From contig CAYYCX010000009.1 of the NCBI GenBank assembly GCA_964470455.1, forward strand, positions 1 to 64,000: a DNA stretch of 64,000 bases, read 5' to 3'. This document shows, piece after piece, positions 49,493 through 57,923 of this stretch. The DNA comes from JAWXBM01 sp964470455 (GTDB taxonomy: Bacteria > Pseudomonadota > Gammaproteobacteria > Xanthomonadales > SZUA-36). Both the position numbers and the translations under genes were made by a program. The notes under the pieces are model-generated. The model was not told the origin of the DNA. It saw only the letters and a program-made list of their open reading frames with translations, and searched no databases. Within the stretch, counting starts at the first letter, position 1; every line of letters begins with the position of its first letter.

Positions 49493-50797
49493 TCAATCGA
49501 GCGCAATCACCTTTCCGTCCTTCATCACGAAATCTACGTTGCCCAGCACCTCGATATCCTGCAGGGGGTTGCCACTGACAGCGATGATATCGGCCAGTTT
49601 CCCCGCGCTGATGCTGCCGAGGTCGCTACTGGCCTGCAGCATCTCGGCGGTGTTGAGCGTGGCAGAGCGTATGGCTTCCAGCGGCGGCATGCCGGCTTCC
49701 ACCATGTAGACGAACTCCTGCGCATTTTCCCCGTGCGGGCCCACGCCCATGTCGGTGCCAAAGGCGATTTTCACACCGCCTTTGTAAGCCCGCGCAAACG
49801 TCTCCTGGATCTGCGGGCCCACCGCCGCGGCCTTGGGCCGGATCACATCCGGGAAGTAGCCGTCCACGGCGGCTTTTTCGGCCACGAACTTGCCGGCTGT
49901 GATGGTGGGCACGTACCAGGTGCCTTTTTCCTTCATCAGCCTGATCACTTCATCATCCATGTAGGTGCCGTGTTCGATGGATGTGACGCCCGCCAGAACG
50001 GCGCGCTTCATGCCTTCCTTGCCGTGGGCATGCGCGGCTACGCTGAGGCCGTAATCATTGGCCGCGGCCACCAGGGCTTCCAGTTCGCTCGGCATGAACT
50101 GCGGGTTCTGGCCGTTCTTGGCCAGCGACAGAACGCCACCGGTGGCGGTGATCTTGATCCAGTCAGCGCCCTCCTTGTAGCGTTGACGTACTGCCTTGCG
50201 CGCATCATCGGCGCTGTTGATTACGCCTTCCGCCGGACCGGGGTCGCCCATGATGTCGTGCCGGTGGCCGTTGGTGGGGTCGGCATGGCCGCCAGTGGTG
50301 CCGATGGCTTTGGCAGAGGTGTAAATGCGCGGCCCGATGGCCTCGCCCCGGCTGATGGCATTGCGCAGGGCTACCGTGGAGTTGTAGGAGTCACCCAGGT
50401 TGCGCACCGTGGTGAACCCGGCCCGCAAGGTGATGCCGGCATAGTAAGCGGCTGTCAGGGCATAGTCGGCTTCGTTATTCTGGAAACCCTTGATGTAACT
50501 GTTGGGTGCCGACTGGCCATCAAGGTGTACGTGCATGTCCATCAGGCCGGGCATGCAGGTTGCCAGGGCGATGCGCCGCGCATTCTCCGGGGCATCGACG
50601 ATTTCTCCGACTGCTTCGATGCGGTTGCCGCTCACCAGCACCTGCTGCTGCGGCAGAACCTTTCCGGAATCGACATCCAGCAATTGCCGGCACTCCAGCA
50701 CGATGGCTTCAGCCTGAACCGAAAGTGAAAACAGCAGGCTGCCGATGGCAGCTGCCAGGCAGACGAGAAGGTGTTTGATCAATGTTCTGGAATGCAT
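49493..50797 (-). CDS. Secreted metal-dependent amidohydrolase
   Basis: A 434-aa amidohydrolase/prolidase-like enzyme with signal peptide (LLVCLAAAIGSLLFSLSVQAEA). Metal motifs are CMPGLMDMHVHLDG near residue 85, the bridging-lysine region ITATGGVLSLAKNG near 220, VAAHAHGKEGMKRAVLAG near 255, IEHGTYMDDEVI near 277 and AFGTDMGVGPHGEN near 355. Relatives include Xaa-Pro dipeptidases and imidazolonepropionase-like hydrolases. It follows the DUF819 gene by 33 bp, suggesting cotranscription. Confidence 0.9.
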   Translation of the reverse strand: MHSRTLIKHLLVCLAAAIGSLLFSLSVQAEAIVLECRQLLDVDSGKVLPQQQVLVSGNRIEAVGEIVDAPENARRIALATCMPGLMDMHVHLDGQSAPNSYIKGFQNNEADYALTAAYYAGITLRAGFTTVRNLGDSYNSTVALRNAISRGEAIGPRIYTSAKAIGTTGGHADPTNGHRHDIMGDPGPAEGVINSADDARKAVRQRYKEGADWIKITATGGVLSLAKNGQNPQFMPSELEALVAAANDYGLSVAAHAHGKEGMKRAVLAGVTSIEHGTYMDDEVIRLMKEKGTWYVPTITAGKFVAEKAAVDGYFPDVIRPKAAAVGPQIQETFARAYKGGVKIAFGTDMGVGPHGENAQEFVYMVEAGMPPLEAIRSATLNTAEMLQASSDLGSISAGKLADIIAVSGNPLQDIEVLGNVDFVMKDGKVIALD

Positions 50798-50830
50798 GAC
50801 TTTCCTCGTTAAGCGAACAAAAGACAGGGT

Positions 50831-52051
50831 TCAACTGGCAATCAGCTGCGCCAGCCGGCCGGTGAGTATGGCCAGGTAGTTGCCGATGGCATAGCCGATC
50901 ATGGCCATCAGGATGGATGCCGGCACCAACGAAGCCCGGTGATGGGCGGCCACCACCGGAGCGGAGGCCGCTCCGCCGATATTGGCCGCCGAAGCAATGG
51001 CCACCGTGTGGATATCCACGCGGAAGAGCCATGCGCCCAGCAGGATGAATGCGCCATGGATGAAGATCCACACATAGGCCATGGCGACAAAGGCGCCGAT
51101 TACTTCAACATTCACCTGGCTGAGATCCATGGTGGCGCCGATGCGGGCCACGTACACGTAGATGATGGCCATGGCGATGGGCTGCGCCGCCGGCAGGTTG
51201 CGCGCCGGTGTGGCCGAAGCAGCCAGCGCCAGGGTGGTGACCAGAAGGATCAGCCACGTGCCGGCGCTGATCACCGTGGCTCCACCGGCAGCAACTTCCG
51301 GCAATGCGACCGACAGCTCGTTGGATATCCAGGTGATGCTGATCGCCAGCAGGGCCAGGTACAGCAACTGGGTCATGGAGGGCGCCTGTTCGGTTTCATC
51401 CAGGGCGGCCGCGGCCTTTTCCATCATGGCCACGCGCCCGGGCGGCACTTTCATCCAGGCATTGAAGCGTTTGGCCAATGCTTTGGAACCCAGCAGTATG
51501 GGTAGCCAGATCAGGTACACCAGCTGGTCAGCTGCGGCCGCCATGGTCAGGTGGCTGGGGTCGCCATCCAGCGCGGCGTGGGCGGCGGTCATGTTGCCGG
51601 TGCCGCCAATCCAGCTGCCGGACAGTGTTCCGAATGCTTTCCAGCTGTCAGCGGGCAGGGGGAAATGCAACGGAAAGCTGTCGGGCGTGACGATAGCCTG
51701 GCCCAGGGCAAAAGCCGCCACCCCGCCCACCACCACGCCCACGCTGCCCAAGAGCATGACAAACACACCTTTGCCCATGATGCGTATGGCGCCGAACAGG
51801 TCCACCTTCAGCAGCATCAGCACGATGAAAATGGGCAGCCCGTAATCGCGCAGGAAGGTGTAGGCCGGGTTGCTGAAGGGTATCAAGCCGGTATTGGACA
51901 GCAGCACGGGCGTTGCGTAGATGAAAATCAGTGGTGGCAGGTAGTTGAAAATTTTTGCCTCGGTTTTCCGTTCCAGCCAGAACCAGAAGCAGACCACGGC
52001 AACCAGCACGGCCATGACGCCGGCAGGTGAGCTGATCAGGGCAGTGTCCAT
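50831..52051 (-). CDS. DUF819 family integral membrane protein
   Basis: A 406-aa protein with about ten to twelve membrane segments. Features of the DUF819/YjcL family include LLSNTGLIPFSNPAYTFLRDYGLP, GSWIGGTGNMTAAHAALDGD and the late ANIGGAASAPVVAAHHRASLVP. Function is not known; the fold resembles secondary transporters. It is positioned between the BtuF-like protein and the amidohydrolase genes, and might move a product of the latter. Confidence 0.85.
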   Translation of the reverse strand: MDTALISSPAGVMAVLVAVVCFWFWLERKTEAKIFNYLPPLIFIYATPVLLSNTGLIPFSNPAYTFLRDYGLPIFIVLMLLKVDLFGAIRIMGKGVFVMLLGSVGVVVGGVAAFALGQAIVTPDSFPLHFPLPADSWKAFGTLSGSWIGGTGNMTAAHAALDGDPSHLTMAAAADQLVYLIWLPILLGSKALAKRFNAWMKVPPGRVAMMEKAAAALDETEQAPSMTQLLYLALLAISITWISNELSVALPEVAAGGATVISAGTWLILLVTTLALAASATPARNLPAAQPIAMAIIYVYVARIGATMDLSQVNVEVIGAFVAMAYVWIFIHGAFILLGAWLFRVDIHTVAIASAANIGGAASAPVVAAHHRASLVPASILMAMIGYAIGNYLAILTGRLAQLIAS

Positions 52052-52075
52052 AGGCTAATCCTTGCAGGCTCCAGG

Positions 52076-52999
52076 CTACGGCATGCTTTCCGCCGGCGCT
52101 TTGCCGGACGTGTGCAACAGCCTGCACGCAGTGGCAACCGCATCCAACATGCGCGGCGTTGCGCGGGTGATTTCATCGGCCGGAAGAGTGTACAGCCGTT
52201 CCGTGCGCACCGCCCGCAGCTTCGGCCATTGGCGCCAGGCTGCCAGTGGGTCATCCTGGCCCTGGATGACCGCGGCAAACATCACTTCCGGGTCGCGCAC
52301 GATCACCGATTCCAGGCTGACCTGCGGCGCCAGCACGGATTCATCCGCAAAGATGTTCTCGCCGCCGCACAATGCCAGGCTTTGGGATACCAGGTGTTCT
52401 CCATTCAGCGTGAACAGCGGCTGTTCGGCCACCTGGTAAAAATAGCTGACCGGGGGCTTGCCTTGGCCGGCCAGGTGGATTTCGGCGAGGCGGGCGCGCA
52501 CGGACCGGGCCGCTTCCAGGCCGGCCTCGGCTTGTCCGGCTGCCGCGCCCATCTGTTCCAGGGTGGTGGCGATTTCCCCGGGACGGCGGATTTCAACCAC
52601 CCAGGTCTCAAGGCCCAGTTCCCGCAACCGGCTGACGGCCGCGGCGGGGTTGCCGCTGTCCCAGGCAATGACGAGGTCGGGTTGCAGGTTGATGATGCGC
52701 TCCAGGTCCAGCCGGAATGCATCCCCCACCCGCGGCAGGCTGGCAGCTTCGGCCGGATAATTGCTGTATTCGGCTACAGCGATCAGCCGGGGTCCCGCCC
52801 CGGCGGCGAAGGCCAGTTCCGCCAGGTGGGGTGAAAGGGTGATGATGCGGCTCGCCGCCTGGGGTATCACAAGTACAGTGCCATCGGCCTGGGTGAGTTG
52901 CACCGGCCCGGCTGTGGCGGAGACGGGCACGCACACGCCCAGCAGGAGCAGGAGTACCAGGCCCGCTACCGGCAGTCGAGGCAGGGATTCCGTAATCAC
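52076..52999 (-). CDS. Cobalamin-binding periplasmic protein (BtuF-like)
   Basis: Solute-binding protein of the cluster A-III type for vitamin B12 or metal chelates, 307 aa. Signal peptide ends near residue 30 (VSATAG). The PBP signature ASRIITLSPHLAELAFAAGA is near 48, and YPAEAASLPRVGDAFRLDLERI and DLVIAWDSGNP match BtuF. No permease or ATPase is adjacent, so it must work with genes elsewhere. Confidence 0.88.
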   Translation of the reverse strand: MITESLPRLPVAGLVLLLLLGVCVPVSATAGPVQLTQADGTVLVIPQAASRIITLSPHLAELAFAAGAGPRLIAVAEYSNYPAEAASLPRVGDAFRLDLERIINLQPDLVIAWDSGNPAAAVSRLRELGLETWVVEIRRPGEIATTLEQMGAAAGQAEAGLEAARSVRARLAEIHLAGQGKPPVSYFYQVAEQPLFTLNGEHLVSQSLALCGGENIFADESVLAPQVSLESVIVRDPEVMFAAVIQGQDDPLAAWRQWPKLRAVRTERLYTLPADEITRATPRMLDAVATACRLLHTSGKAPAESMP

Positions 53000-53062
53000 A
53001 GCGCGTCGGGCGAAACGGTCAATGGGATGGACGTGATTCTGGCTTGCTGCGCAAGTGCGGCA

Positions 53063-53980
53063 TCAGGTGATCACATCGATCAGCAGCAGCAGGGCGAGCG
53101 CCGTCATCCACACACCAAGAATGCGCCACACCAGGTCCATGGACTGGCGCAAACCGGCCATGGTGGCTTCCGAGTGGCTGCCTGGCTGTGCCAGCGCCGG
53201 GTCGGCCAGCTGGTCGGCATAGCCATCATTCATGGCATGGCCGCTGAGCACGATCTGTTGCGCGGCGGTGAGCAGGAAGCCGAGGCTTCCTTCAAACAGG
53301 CCATGGCCCTGCTCATCGTGGTACTTCTTCCAGGCGATGAACACCGAATCGAAGTCCGTGGCGATCGCCAGCGACAGGGTCATCAGTTGCGCCACCGGCC
53401 ACTCCAGCACCTGCCTGGTGCGGATGAAGTAGTGCCTGTGTGAATCGCTGAGGCCGCATTTCTCGGTACTCAGCCAGTCGACGATGCGGTACAGGAAGGC
53501 ACCGATGATGCCCAGCAGGGCAAACCAGAATATGACCGCGAACCAGCGCCGCAGCGACTCACTGAACACCGCATTGACGGTGGCTGTGAGGCGGGCGTTG
53601 GTATCGTCGGGCGGCTCGCCACGCAGCAACACAGCCAGATCCTTTTCGCGTTGCGAATCATCATTGCTGTCGATGATGTCGGCGACCTGCGTGTCCAGGT
53701 CGCGCTGGCCAAAGCAGTAAACCAGCACGGCAATGCCCAGCAGGAAAACGCCAATATGGCCAAACAGGCCCATGAACAGCTGGTTCAGCAGCGCCAGGCC
53801 AATCAACGGGATGAACAGGATGATGGCGTAGCCGGTGAACGCGCTCCAGGCCGGCAGGTTGCCGAACAACTCTTCAGCCCTGCTGATCCAGTGGCCCAGC
53901 CATTCGTGCCTGCGCAGCGAACCCAGTTCGCGCACAAAATGGCACAGGGCGAATGCGAGCAGTATGGCAATAATGGTCAT
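53063..53980 (-). CDS. ampE: AmpE-like regulatory membrane protein
   Basis: A 305-aa inner-membrane protein with about four hydrophobic segments. Start ATG 53980 (MTIIAILLAFALCHFVRELG) fits the family better than the upstream 54016. It has AmpE-type features such as CFGQRDLDTQVADIIDS, ETNARLTATVNAVFSESLRRWFAVIFWF-like region and LEWPVAQLMTLSLAIATDFD. In enterobacteria ampE follows ampD in the beta-lactamase control locus; ampD is not in this window. Confidence 0.9.
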   Translation of the reverse strand: MTIIAILLAFALCHFVRELGSLRRHEWLGHWISRAEELFGNLPAWSAFTGYAIILFIPLIGLALLNQLFMGLFGHIGVFLLGIAVLVYCFGQRDLDTQVADIIDSNDDSQREKDLAVLLRGEPPDDTNARLTATVNAVFSESLRRWFAVIFWFALLGIIGAFLYRIVDWLSTEKCGLSDSHRHYFIRTRQVLEWPVAQLMTLSLAIATDFDSVFIAWKKYHDEQGHGLFEGSLGFLLTAAQQIVLSGHAMNDGYADQLADPALAQPGSHSEATMAGLRQSMDLVWRILGVWMTALALLLLIDVIT

Positions 53981-54090
53981 GCGCTTTGAATTCCTCGCCA
54001 GATCATGGCATGGCAATAACGGAATTCTAACAGAGCTGCGGACTCAGTTGAGTCTGCCGCGCGAGGAGTTGCGCTGAAACAGGGCGAGGA

Positions 54091-55086
54091 TCAGTCTTTT
54101 CCGCGTGCTTTGCGGGTCAATTGCTCCAGGTCACCACCGCTTTGGGCGCGGTACCAGTCGGCGATCAGGCGAAAGGCAATGGAGACCGGCGGCGCCAGCA
54201 GCACTTCCTTTTGCTCGATGGCGGCCTGCAGTTCCGCGCAGCTGAACCAGCGCAATTCCTCCATTTCATCGGAAACGGTGCAGTTGCGGTCTTCCGCCTC
54301 GGCGTAAAAACCGCACATCGACGAGGCCGGAAAGGGCCAGGGCTGCGAAGAAACGTAACGGATATCGCGCAGGCGCACGCGGGATTCTTCAAAAACCTCC
54401 CGCACCACGGCATCCTCCAGGCTTTCACCCGGCTCGACGAAACCCGCCAGGGTGGAGAATCGCTTGGCCGGCCAGTTGGCGTTGCGGCCCAGCAGGCAGG
54501 CGTCACCATGCGTGACCAGTACGATGATGGCCGGGTCGATGCGTGGAAAAGACTGGCGGGCGCATTCCTCGTTGCTGCAGACCAGCCGGTGCCCGGCCGC
54601 CTGCAGGCGGTTCGGGTGCCCGCAAACACCACAGAAATGATGGCGGTGCTGCCAGTAGTGCAGCGCCTTGGCATAAGCCAGCACTCCGGCATGCTTGGCG
54701 TCCATGTCCACCGAGGCGCGGCGCAGGTCCAGGAACCGCGCTTGAGGGCGCAGCTTCAGTACCTCATCGCGCTGCTGGTCGTTGATGGATACGGCGAAAA
54801 AATAGCGCTTGCCGTCGGTGCCCAGCAGTGTGGGTGGCTGGATGCTGTCCAGTGACGCCAGATTGCCGGGGCGCAGGTAGACGGCGATCTGGCCCTCATC
54901 GGTCTGCTCGATCAGGCTGCGGCTGCGCCACAGGGGAACAAAACGCGCCGCCGTTGAATTCAGGGCCTTGCTGACCCACTCGGCATCGTCGCGGTACTCC
55001 GCCAGCCGGTCCAGCCGGACGGAAGTAAAACGATTGCGATGCGACAGGGTGAATTGATCAATGCTGGCGCTGAGATCAACCACCAC
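54091..55086 (-). CDS. nudC: NAD(H) pyrophosphatase / RNA decapping hydrolase
   Basis: A 331-aa nudix enzyme that cleaves NADH and removes NAD caps from RNA. A zinc ribbon CGVCG ... VCSNEECARQSFPR lies near residues 147-178, followed by the nudix box GFVEPGESLEDAVVREVFEES near 215 and the family-specific SQPWPFPASSMCGF near 244. It starts 6 bp after erpA and is presumably cotranscribed. Confidence 0.95.
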   Translation of the reverse strand: MVVDLSASIDQFTLSHRNRFTSVRLDRLAEYRDDAEWVSKALNSTAARFVPLWRSRSLIEQTDEGQIAVYLRPGNLASLDSIQPPTLLGTDGKRYFFAVSINDQQRDEVLKLRPQARFLDLRRASVDMDAKHAGVLAYAKALHYWQHRHHFCGVCGHPNRLQAAGHRLVCSNEECARQSFPRIDPAIIVLVTHGDACLLGRNANWPAKRFSTLAGFVEPGESLEDAVVREVFEESRVRLRDIRYVSSQPWPFPASSMCGFYAEAEDRNCTVSDEMEELRWFSCAELQAAIEQKEVLLAPPVSIAFRLIADWYRAQSGGDLEQLTRKARGKD

Positions 55087-55092
55087 GGAGGT

Positions 55093-55458
55093 TCAGATCG
55101 AAAATGAGGAACCGCAGCCGCAAGTGGTGGCCGCGTTCGGGTTGCGGATCACGAACTGGGCGCCCTGCAGGTTTTCGGTGTAGTCCACCTCGGCGCCGGC
55201 CAGGTATTGCATGCTCAGCGGATCGACCAGCAGCGTGACGCCGTCACGATCGATGGCGAAGTCATCGGGTGCCTGGTTCTCATCGAAGGTGAAGCCGTAC
55301 TGGAAACCGGAGCAGCCGCCACCGCTGATGTACACCCTGAGTTTCAACTCCGGATTGGCTTCTTCAGTGATGAGTTGCATTACTTTACGCGCCGCGGTGT
55401 CGGTAAAGCCCATCACCGGCCCGGAACCGGACGGATTTTGAACGCTGGCGTTGCTCAT
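55093..55458 (-). CDS. erpA: Iron-sulfur cluster insertion protein
   Basis: A 121-aa A-type carrier that delivers Fe-S clusters to target enzymes. The three ligand cysteines are in SGGGCSGFQYGF (near residue 52) and the C-terminal TTCGCGSSFSI. GFTDTAARKVMQLITEE at the start is typical of ErpA. In other gammaproteobacteria erpA adjoins anmK; here the two are about 54 kb apart. Confidence 0.96.
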   Translation of the reverse strand: MSNASVQNPSGSGPVMGFTDTAARKVMQLITEEANPELKLRVYISGGGCSGFQYGFTFDENQAPDDFAIDRDGVTLLVDPLSMQYLAGAEVDYTENLQGAQFVIRNPNAATTCGCGSSFSI

Positions 55459-55550
55459 GGTTTTATAGGTTATTCCGTAATCAACTGGATAACAACATGG
55501 CGGCGGAACGGCCGGAATTCAATATCCGGCAGCCCCTGGAGACGGTGGGT

Positions 55551-56396
55551 TCAGGGGTTTGATCCCTTTGCCTCCACTTCATGTTCCAGCGCCTCGCCGT
55601 TCTCCGCGGGGGCCGATGGCAGTGGCGCGACGATCGCCGGCTGCATCAGCTCAGCCCAGCTGAAATCCCTGCCAGGCGTTTGCCTGGAACCCTTGGCCTT
55701 GAGCGAAACGCGCACGCGTTCGGGCTGGAAATCTTCCGGAATCGTCAGGTATCCATCGAGCTGCTGGAAGTACTTGAAGCGGAATTCCGGCCGCGTGGCA
55801 TTGTCGGTGTTGAGGTCCTTCCACTTCAGCGTGATGGCTTTGTCACCATGCGTGCCATCCAGTTCGAGGCTGGCGGTACCGCTGACGATGGCGGAGCGGC
55901 GCAGGTTCTGCGTGAGGGTCAGGACGAAGCGGTAGACCTGCGGAGAAGCGGTGGACTGCATCTCCAACTGGTAAACCGCCAGGCCTTCCTGCGACCCGCT
56001 GGTGCCGGCCAGGCGCTGGTAGAAATCGACCTCGCCCTGCAGCCTTTGCATCTCTGCCTGGCGACTGCTCTCCTCCTGGCGCAACAGGTTGTTCGCCTGG
56101 CGCAGCACTTCCACCTGGCGCTCGGCCACTTTCTGTCGCACGCGGCTGGACTCCACGCGGCGACCGAGTTCCTTGACTTCAGCCCTCAGCGCGCGAATCC
56201 GCACTTTCTTGGCCTCGAGTTCGGGTTGCGCCCAGCGGACTGAAATAGCATGCACGGTATACAGCACGGCCAGCGCCAACAGGACTTTCAGCAACAGGTA
56301 GAAGCGGCTGCGAAGCGTTTTGCGTGGCGGGATTGGCTCCGGGACCTGGCCTGGGACCTGGCCATTGCCCGGGAGCGAAGTCTGTTCAGTATTCAT
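55551..56396 (-). CDS. Single-pass coiled-coil membrane protein (DUF6776-like)
   Basis: A 281-aa protein with one membrane segment (LLLKVLLALAVLYTVHAISV, residues about 32-51), a long coiled coil (about 60-130, rich in Glu/Arg/Gln) and a C-terminal beta domain (YQLEMQSTASPQVYRFVLTL through GSRQTPGRDF). It resembles the DUF6776 family that lies beside erpA in many gammaproteobacteria. Likely an envelope-organisation factor, but the role is not known. Confidence 0.75.
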   Translation of the reverse strand: MNTEQTSLPGNGQVPGQVPEPIPPRKTLRSRFYLLLKVLLALAVLYTVHAISVRWAQPELEAKKVRIRALRAEVKELGRRVESSRVRQKVAERQVEVLRQANNLLRQEESSRQAEMQRLQGEVDFYQRLAGTSGSQEGLAVYQLEMQSTASPQVYRFVLTLTQNLRRSAIVSGTASLELDGTHGDKAITLKWKDLNTDNATRPEFRFKYFQQLDGYLTIPEDFQPERVRVSLKAKGSRQTPGRDFSWAELMQPAIVAPLPSAPAENGEALEHEVEAKGSNP

Positions 56397-56503
56397 GGGG
56401 TGACATCAACCAGCTGCGGGAGTGTGCGTGAGCTTTGAATGCAGCATGGGCTTTGGGGTTCCTCAAAAGAAAAAAACTACGGTCTGTCAAAAAAACGCGG
56501 GCG

Positions 56504-56610
56504 ACAAAAAAGCGGCCTAAGCCGCTTAGTCCCCGCAGGTTTTTCTTTGAGTTATGTTTTATTGTGTTGTTATTTTTAATGGCCACACATACTGCAGGCC
56601 CCAAAACTGG
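56504..56610 (-). ncRNA. Candidate A-rich small RNA (about 105 nt)
   Basis: A consensus-quality promoter on the - strand (56617-56645) points into a 180-bp gap and is followed about 105 nt later by a rho-independent terminator. The predicted transcript has no sensible ORF. It contains an unstructured A-rich stretch (ATTAAAAATAACAACACAAT, then AAAACATAACTC) with AAYAAYAAY-type triplets of the kind bound by the distal face of Hfq, as in Crc-antagonist RNAs of pseudomonads. No known RNA family was recognised. The adjacent genes point away from it, so it is an independent unit. Expression is a prediction only. Confidence 0.55.
56506..56527 (-). terminator. Rho-independent terminator (leftward)
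   Basis: Stem AAGCGGC/GCCGCTT with loop TTAG, followed on the - strand by a run of T (56511-56506). It serves leftward transcription. No protein gene on that strand ends here; the transcript would be the candidate small RNA. Confidence 0.8.
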
Positions 56611-56616
56611 TTGCAG

Positions 56617-56645
56617 TTTATACGCGCTTGTGGCCACCTCGTCAA
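56617..56645 (-). promoter_or_regulatory. Strong sigma-70 promoter facing left
   Basis: TTGACG (56645-56640), a spacer of exactly 17 bp and TATAAA (56622-56617) match the consensus at 5/6 and 5/6. It is the best promoter noticed in the window and lies between hemJ and the coiled-coil protein gene. Confidence 0.75.
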
Positions 56646-56660
56646 GCTGGTCAGATCGTC

Positions 56661-56675
56661 TTGTCTCGGAGACAA
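56661..56675 (+). promoter_or_regulatory. Perfect palindrome over the hemJ ribosome binding site
   Basis: TTGTCTCGGAGACAA has 7-bp arms about one central G. GGAG (56668-56671), the apparent Shine-Dalgarno of hemJ, is part of the right arm and centre. It could be an operator or an mRNA hairpin that hides the ribosome site. Confidence 0.6.
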
Positions 56676-56682
56676 TGCACAA

Positions 56683-57096
56683 ATGCTCTGGTTAAAAGCG
56701 TTTCATATCATCTTCATGGTTACCTGGTTTGCCGGGCTGTTCTACTTGCCACGCCTGTTCGTCTACCACGCCATGACGAATGAGGCTGCGGTACGGGCGG
56801 CATACAAAACGATGGAGCGCCGCCTGCTGGTGATGATGCATATCGGCGGAGTGCTGGCATGCGTATTCGGCCTGCTGCTGTTGCTGCTGGTGCCCGCCTG
56901 GTTGGCATCCGGCTGGATGCAGGTGAAGCTGCTGCTGGTGGCCAGCCTGGTCTATTTTCACTGGCAATGCGCGCGCCTCGTGGCCGCTTTCGCGCGCGAT
57001 GAAATCCGGCATGGCCACAAGTGGTTTCGCTGGTTCAATGAATATCCCACGCTGGTACTGATCGCAACAGTTCTGCTGGTGGTGCTGAAACCTTGA
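56683..57096 (+). CDS. hemJ: Protoporphyrinogen IX oxidase, HemJ family
   Basis: A 137-aa, four-helix membrane protein that oxidises protoporphyrinogen IX in heme synthesis. The family features are KAFHIIFMVTWFAGLFYLPRLFVYH near residue 5 with the essential His, MERRLLVMMHIGGVLA near 45 and GHKWFRWFNEYPTLVLI near the end. ATG 56683 was chosen because the family starts there; the open frame to 56554 crosses the palindrome and the promoter region. Confidence 0.93.
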   Translation: MLWLKAFHIIFMVTWFAGLFYLPRLFVYHAMTNEAAVRAAYKTMERRLLVMMHIGGVLACVFGLLLLLLVPAWLASGWMQVKLLLVASLVYFHWQCARLVAAFARDEIRHGHKWFRWFNEYPTLVLIATVLLVVLKP

Positions 57097-57104
57097 AATC
57101 TTGA

Positions 57105-57923
57105 TCAGCCGGCTGGGTATTGGCTGAAAATTTCCAGGTAACCGGCGGAATCGTCGGCAATCACCAGGAACTCGGGGTTCAGCAGGGAATCCTTGAGGTT
57201 GTAACGCAAGGGTTGGCCATCCAGTTGCACCACCTTGCCGCCCGCCGCCAGCACCACGGCGTGGGCCGCGGCCGTGTCCCACTCCGAGGTGGGGCCCAGG
57301 CGCGGATAGAAATCGGCCTTGCCTTCAGCCACCACGCAGAACTTGAGCGAACTGCCCATGCTGATCAGTTCATGTTCGCCGAGTTGCTGCAGGTACTGTT
57401 CAAGCCTGGGGTTGGCATGGGACCGGCTTCCGACCACGATCAGGGGATCGGCGCGAGTGCTGCGCACCCGGATTGCACTTCTCTGACCCTGGTCATCAAT
57501 GCGCCAGGCGCCAAGATTTTCGCCGCCGCAGAAACTCTCTTCGCTGACGGGAATGTGCACCACGCCGAGCACCGGCTCATGGTCGCGGATGAGCGCGATA
57601 TTCACAGTGAATTCGCCATTGCGCTTGATGAATTCCTTGGTGCCATCCAGCGGGTCGATCAGCCAGTACTCGCGCCAGCCCGCACGGGTGGCGAAATCGA
57701 TGTCGGCCGCCTCCTCCGACAGGCACGGCGTTTTGGGCGTAAGCTCGTGCAGCTTCTTCAGGATGATCGCGTGGCTGGCCAGATCAGCCTGGGTGAGCGG
57801 CGAGTCGTCATCCTTGCTGGTCACTTCGATACCCTGGCGGTATATGTCCATGATGGCATGGCCAGCCAGCCGGCTGATTTCAGTTACCTGCTCCAGCAGT
57901 TCCAGGTCCGGATTCACACTCAT
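57105..57923 (-). CDS. cysQ: 3'(2'),5'-bisphosphate nucleotidase
   Basis: A 272-aa IMPase-fold enzyme that hydrolyses PAP from sulfate assimilation. Metal motifs are DDSPLTQADLASH near residue 40, LSEEAADIDF near 70, WLIDPLDGTKEFIKRNGEFTVN near 88 and SEWDTAAAHAVVLAAGG near 215. Its ATG overlaps the nudE stop by 4 bp (ATGA). The PAP it removes is also a product of sulfotransferases such as the one at 40157-41785. Confidence 0.94.
   Translation of the reverse strand: MSVNPDLELLEQVTEISRLAGHAIMDIYRQGIEVTSKDDDSPLTQADLASHAIILKKLHELTPKTPCLSEEAADIDFATRAGWREYWLIDPLDGTKEFIKRNGEFTVNIALIRDHEPVLGVVHIPVSEESFCGGENLGAWRIDDQGQRSAIRVRSTRADPLIVVGSRSHANPRLEQYLQQLGEHELISMGSSLKFCVVAEGKADFYPRLGPTSEWDTAAAHAVVLAAGGKVVQLDGQPLRYNLKDSLLNPEFLVIADDSAGYLEIFSQYPAG

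Noticed and set aside
56386..56682. A 98-codon - strand frame through the small RNA region
   Set aside because: It crosses the terminator and enters the upstream gene region, has no ribosome site and no family resemblance; the promoter start lies after its ATG.
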